DNA of 64,000 nt, from assembly GCF_014212355.1 (NCBI RefSeq), contig NZ_JACKXD010000001.1:167143-231142 (forward strand), read 5' to 3'. Origin of the DNA: Halobellus ruber. Its GTDB lineage: Archaea; Halobacteriota; Halobacteria; Halobacteriales; Haloferacaceae. The stretch's first letter is position 1. The number at the start of each line of letters is the position of its first letter. A program made the translations under genes and the position numbers. Under the pieces are notes generated by a model, which ran no database searches, was not told where the DNA came from, and saw only the letters and a program-made list of their open reading frames with translations. This document shows, one piece after another, positions 63,668 through 64,000 of this stretch.

Positions 63668-64000
63668 CGGTCACCCCCCGTCGTGTTTCGTATCACGCGT
63701 GTCGCCTCTCGGCGAGGATTGGGGGTCCCCGTACGTAAACCCTTCCAAACTTCCGAGCTCCTGACGACGGCCCGAACCGCATCACGGCGCTCGGACGGCT
63801 CCAGGTCCGACGCCCGGAGTTCCGCCCGGAGGTCGGCGGTGAGGTCGGCCATCCCTTCGGCGCCCTCGATCTCCGATCCGATCCGCTCGCGGAGGTACTT
63901 TGCCAGGGCCGGGCTTCGGCCCCCGGTCGAGATCGCAACCCGCACGTCCCCGTCTGTCACGGTCGCGGGCACCACCACGTCGGCCGGCGGGCCGGCGGCG
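63652..64000 (-). CDS. siroheme synthase-type precorrin-2 dehydrogenase (partial at window end)
   Basis: Only the C-terminal ~115 residues are in the window. VVPATVTDGDVRVAISTGG and SPALAKYLRERIG are typical of the Met8/CysG N-terminal dehydrogenase family. It overlaps hemA by 16 bp, a common tetrapyrrole arrangement. The 5' end is off the window. Confidence 0.85.
   Translation of the reverse strand, partial: AAGPPADVVVPATVTDGDVRVAISTGGRSPALAKYLRERIGSEIEGAEGMADLTADLRAELRASDLEPSERRDAVRAVVRSSEVWKGLRTGTPNPRREATRVIRNTTGGDRWTRK

Overview
The window is about 64 kb of a haloarchaeal (class Halobacteria) chromosome. The evidence is high GC in most of it, acidic proteins, short or absent 5' leaders behind TATA boxes, and archaeal genes such as aIF5A, aIF2-beta, deoxyhypusine synthase, class I HMG-CoA reductase, a CrtI-type carotenoid desaturase and a Brp/Blh retinal-forming enzyme. 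The genus cannot be decided from the sequence alone.

Layout. (1) 1-7.8 kb is core metabolism: hmgA (isoprenoid lipid synthesis), the overlapping nadA-nadB-nadC set (de novo NAD), pyrF, a small zinc-finger protein, a glutaredoxin-like protein and a PduO-type cobalamin adenosyltransferase. (2) 7.8-29.4 kb is an AT-richer genomic island in a tRNA-Val(CAC) gene. The intact tRNA is at the left edge, a 21-bp exact copy of its 3' end is at the right edge (29424-29444), a tyrosine recombinase sits next to the tRNA, and a truncated second integrase lies near the right edge. Cargo: two toxin-antitoxin pairs (DUF5615/DUF433 and RelE/RHH), a duplicated ~785-bp segment, a divergent pair made of an OB-fold/Mre11-like phosphoesterase and an internally duplicated protein with a TRAM-like end, a SelO-type AMPylase, a receiver-PAS-LOV histidine kinase, a Bat-type HTH regulator next to a quinone oxidoreductase, and several decaying genes (SufU with an internal stop, a TFB-like factor with two in-frame TAG codons, an IS6-type transposase). 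(3) 29.4-37.8 kb is a mixed stretch: small membrane and acidic proteins, a methyltransferase, a frameshifted lipoprotein, msrA, a Tat-exported protein, a PfkB sugar kinase and a wrecked MetE-like gene. (4) 37.8-47.5 kb is mostly housekeeping or secondary: divergent crtI and blh, a ccdA/TlpA thiol-redox pair, SppA with a partner, a cytochrome P450, an HTH regulator and a methyltransferase. (5) 47.6-50.3 kb is a second, smaller patch of foreign and broken DNA: oxidase and integrase C-terminal fragments, an 80-bp palindrome and a histidine kinase that has lost its ATP-binding core. (6) 50.4-64 kb is core again: aIF2-beta, a phosphoesterase, the hypusination genes (dys, speB-like, eif5A), a Nif3-like protein, an ABC1/UbiB kinase, Hsp20, two moeA genes, a HAD phosphatase, a pterin dehydratase, hemA and the start of a siroheme-synthase-type dehydrogenase.

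How the genes work together. The nad genes are translationally coupled. The dys, agmatinase-like and eIF5A genes lie together on one strand and fit the agmatine-linked haloarchaeal hypusination route. crtI and blh are divergent and would supply carotenoid and retinal. hemA and the dehydrogenase overlap and feed tetrapyrrole synthesis. The two moeA genes overlap and serve molybdenum cofactor assembly. The best candidates for undescribed biology are the OB/Mre11-like plus repeat/TRAM divergent pair and the LOV kinase, both inside the tRNA-Val island.
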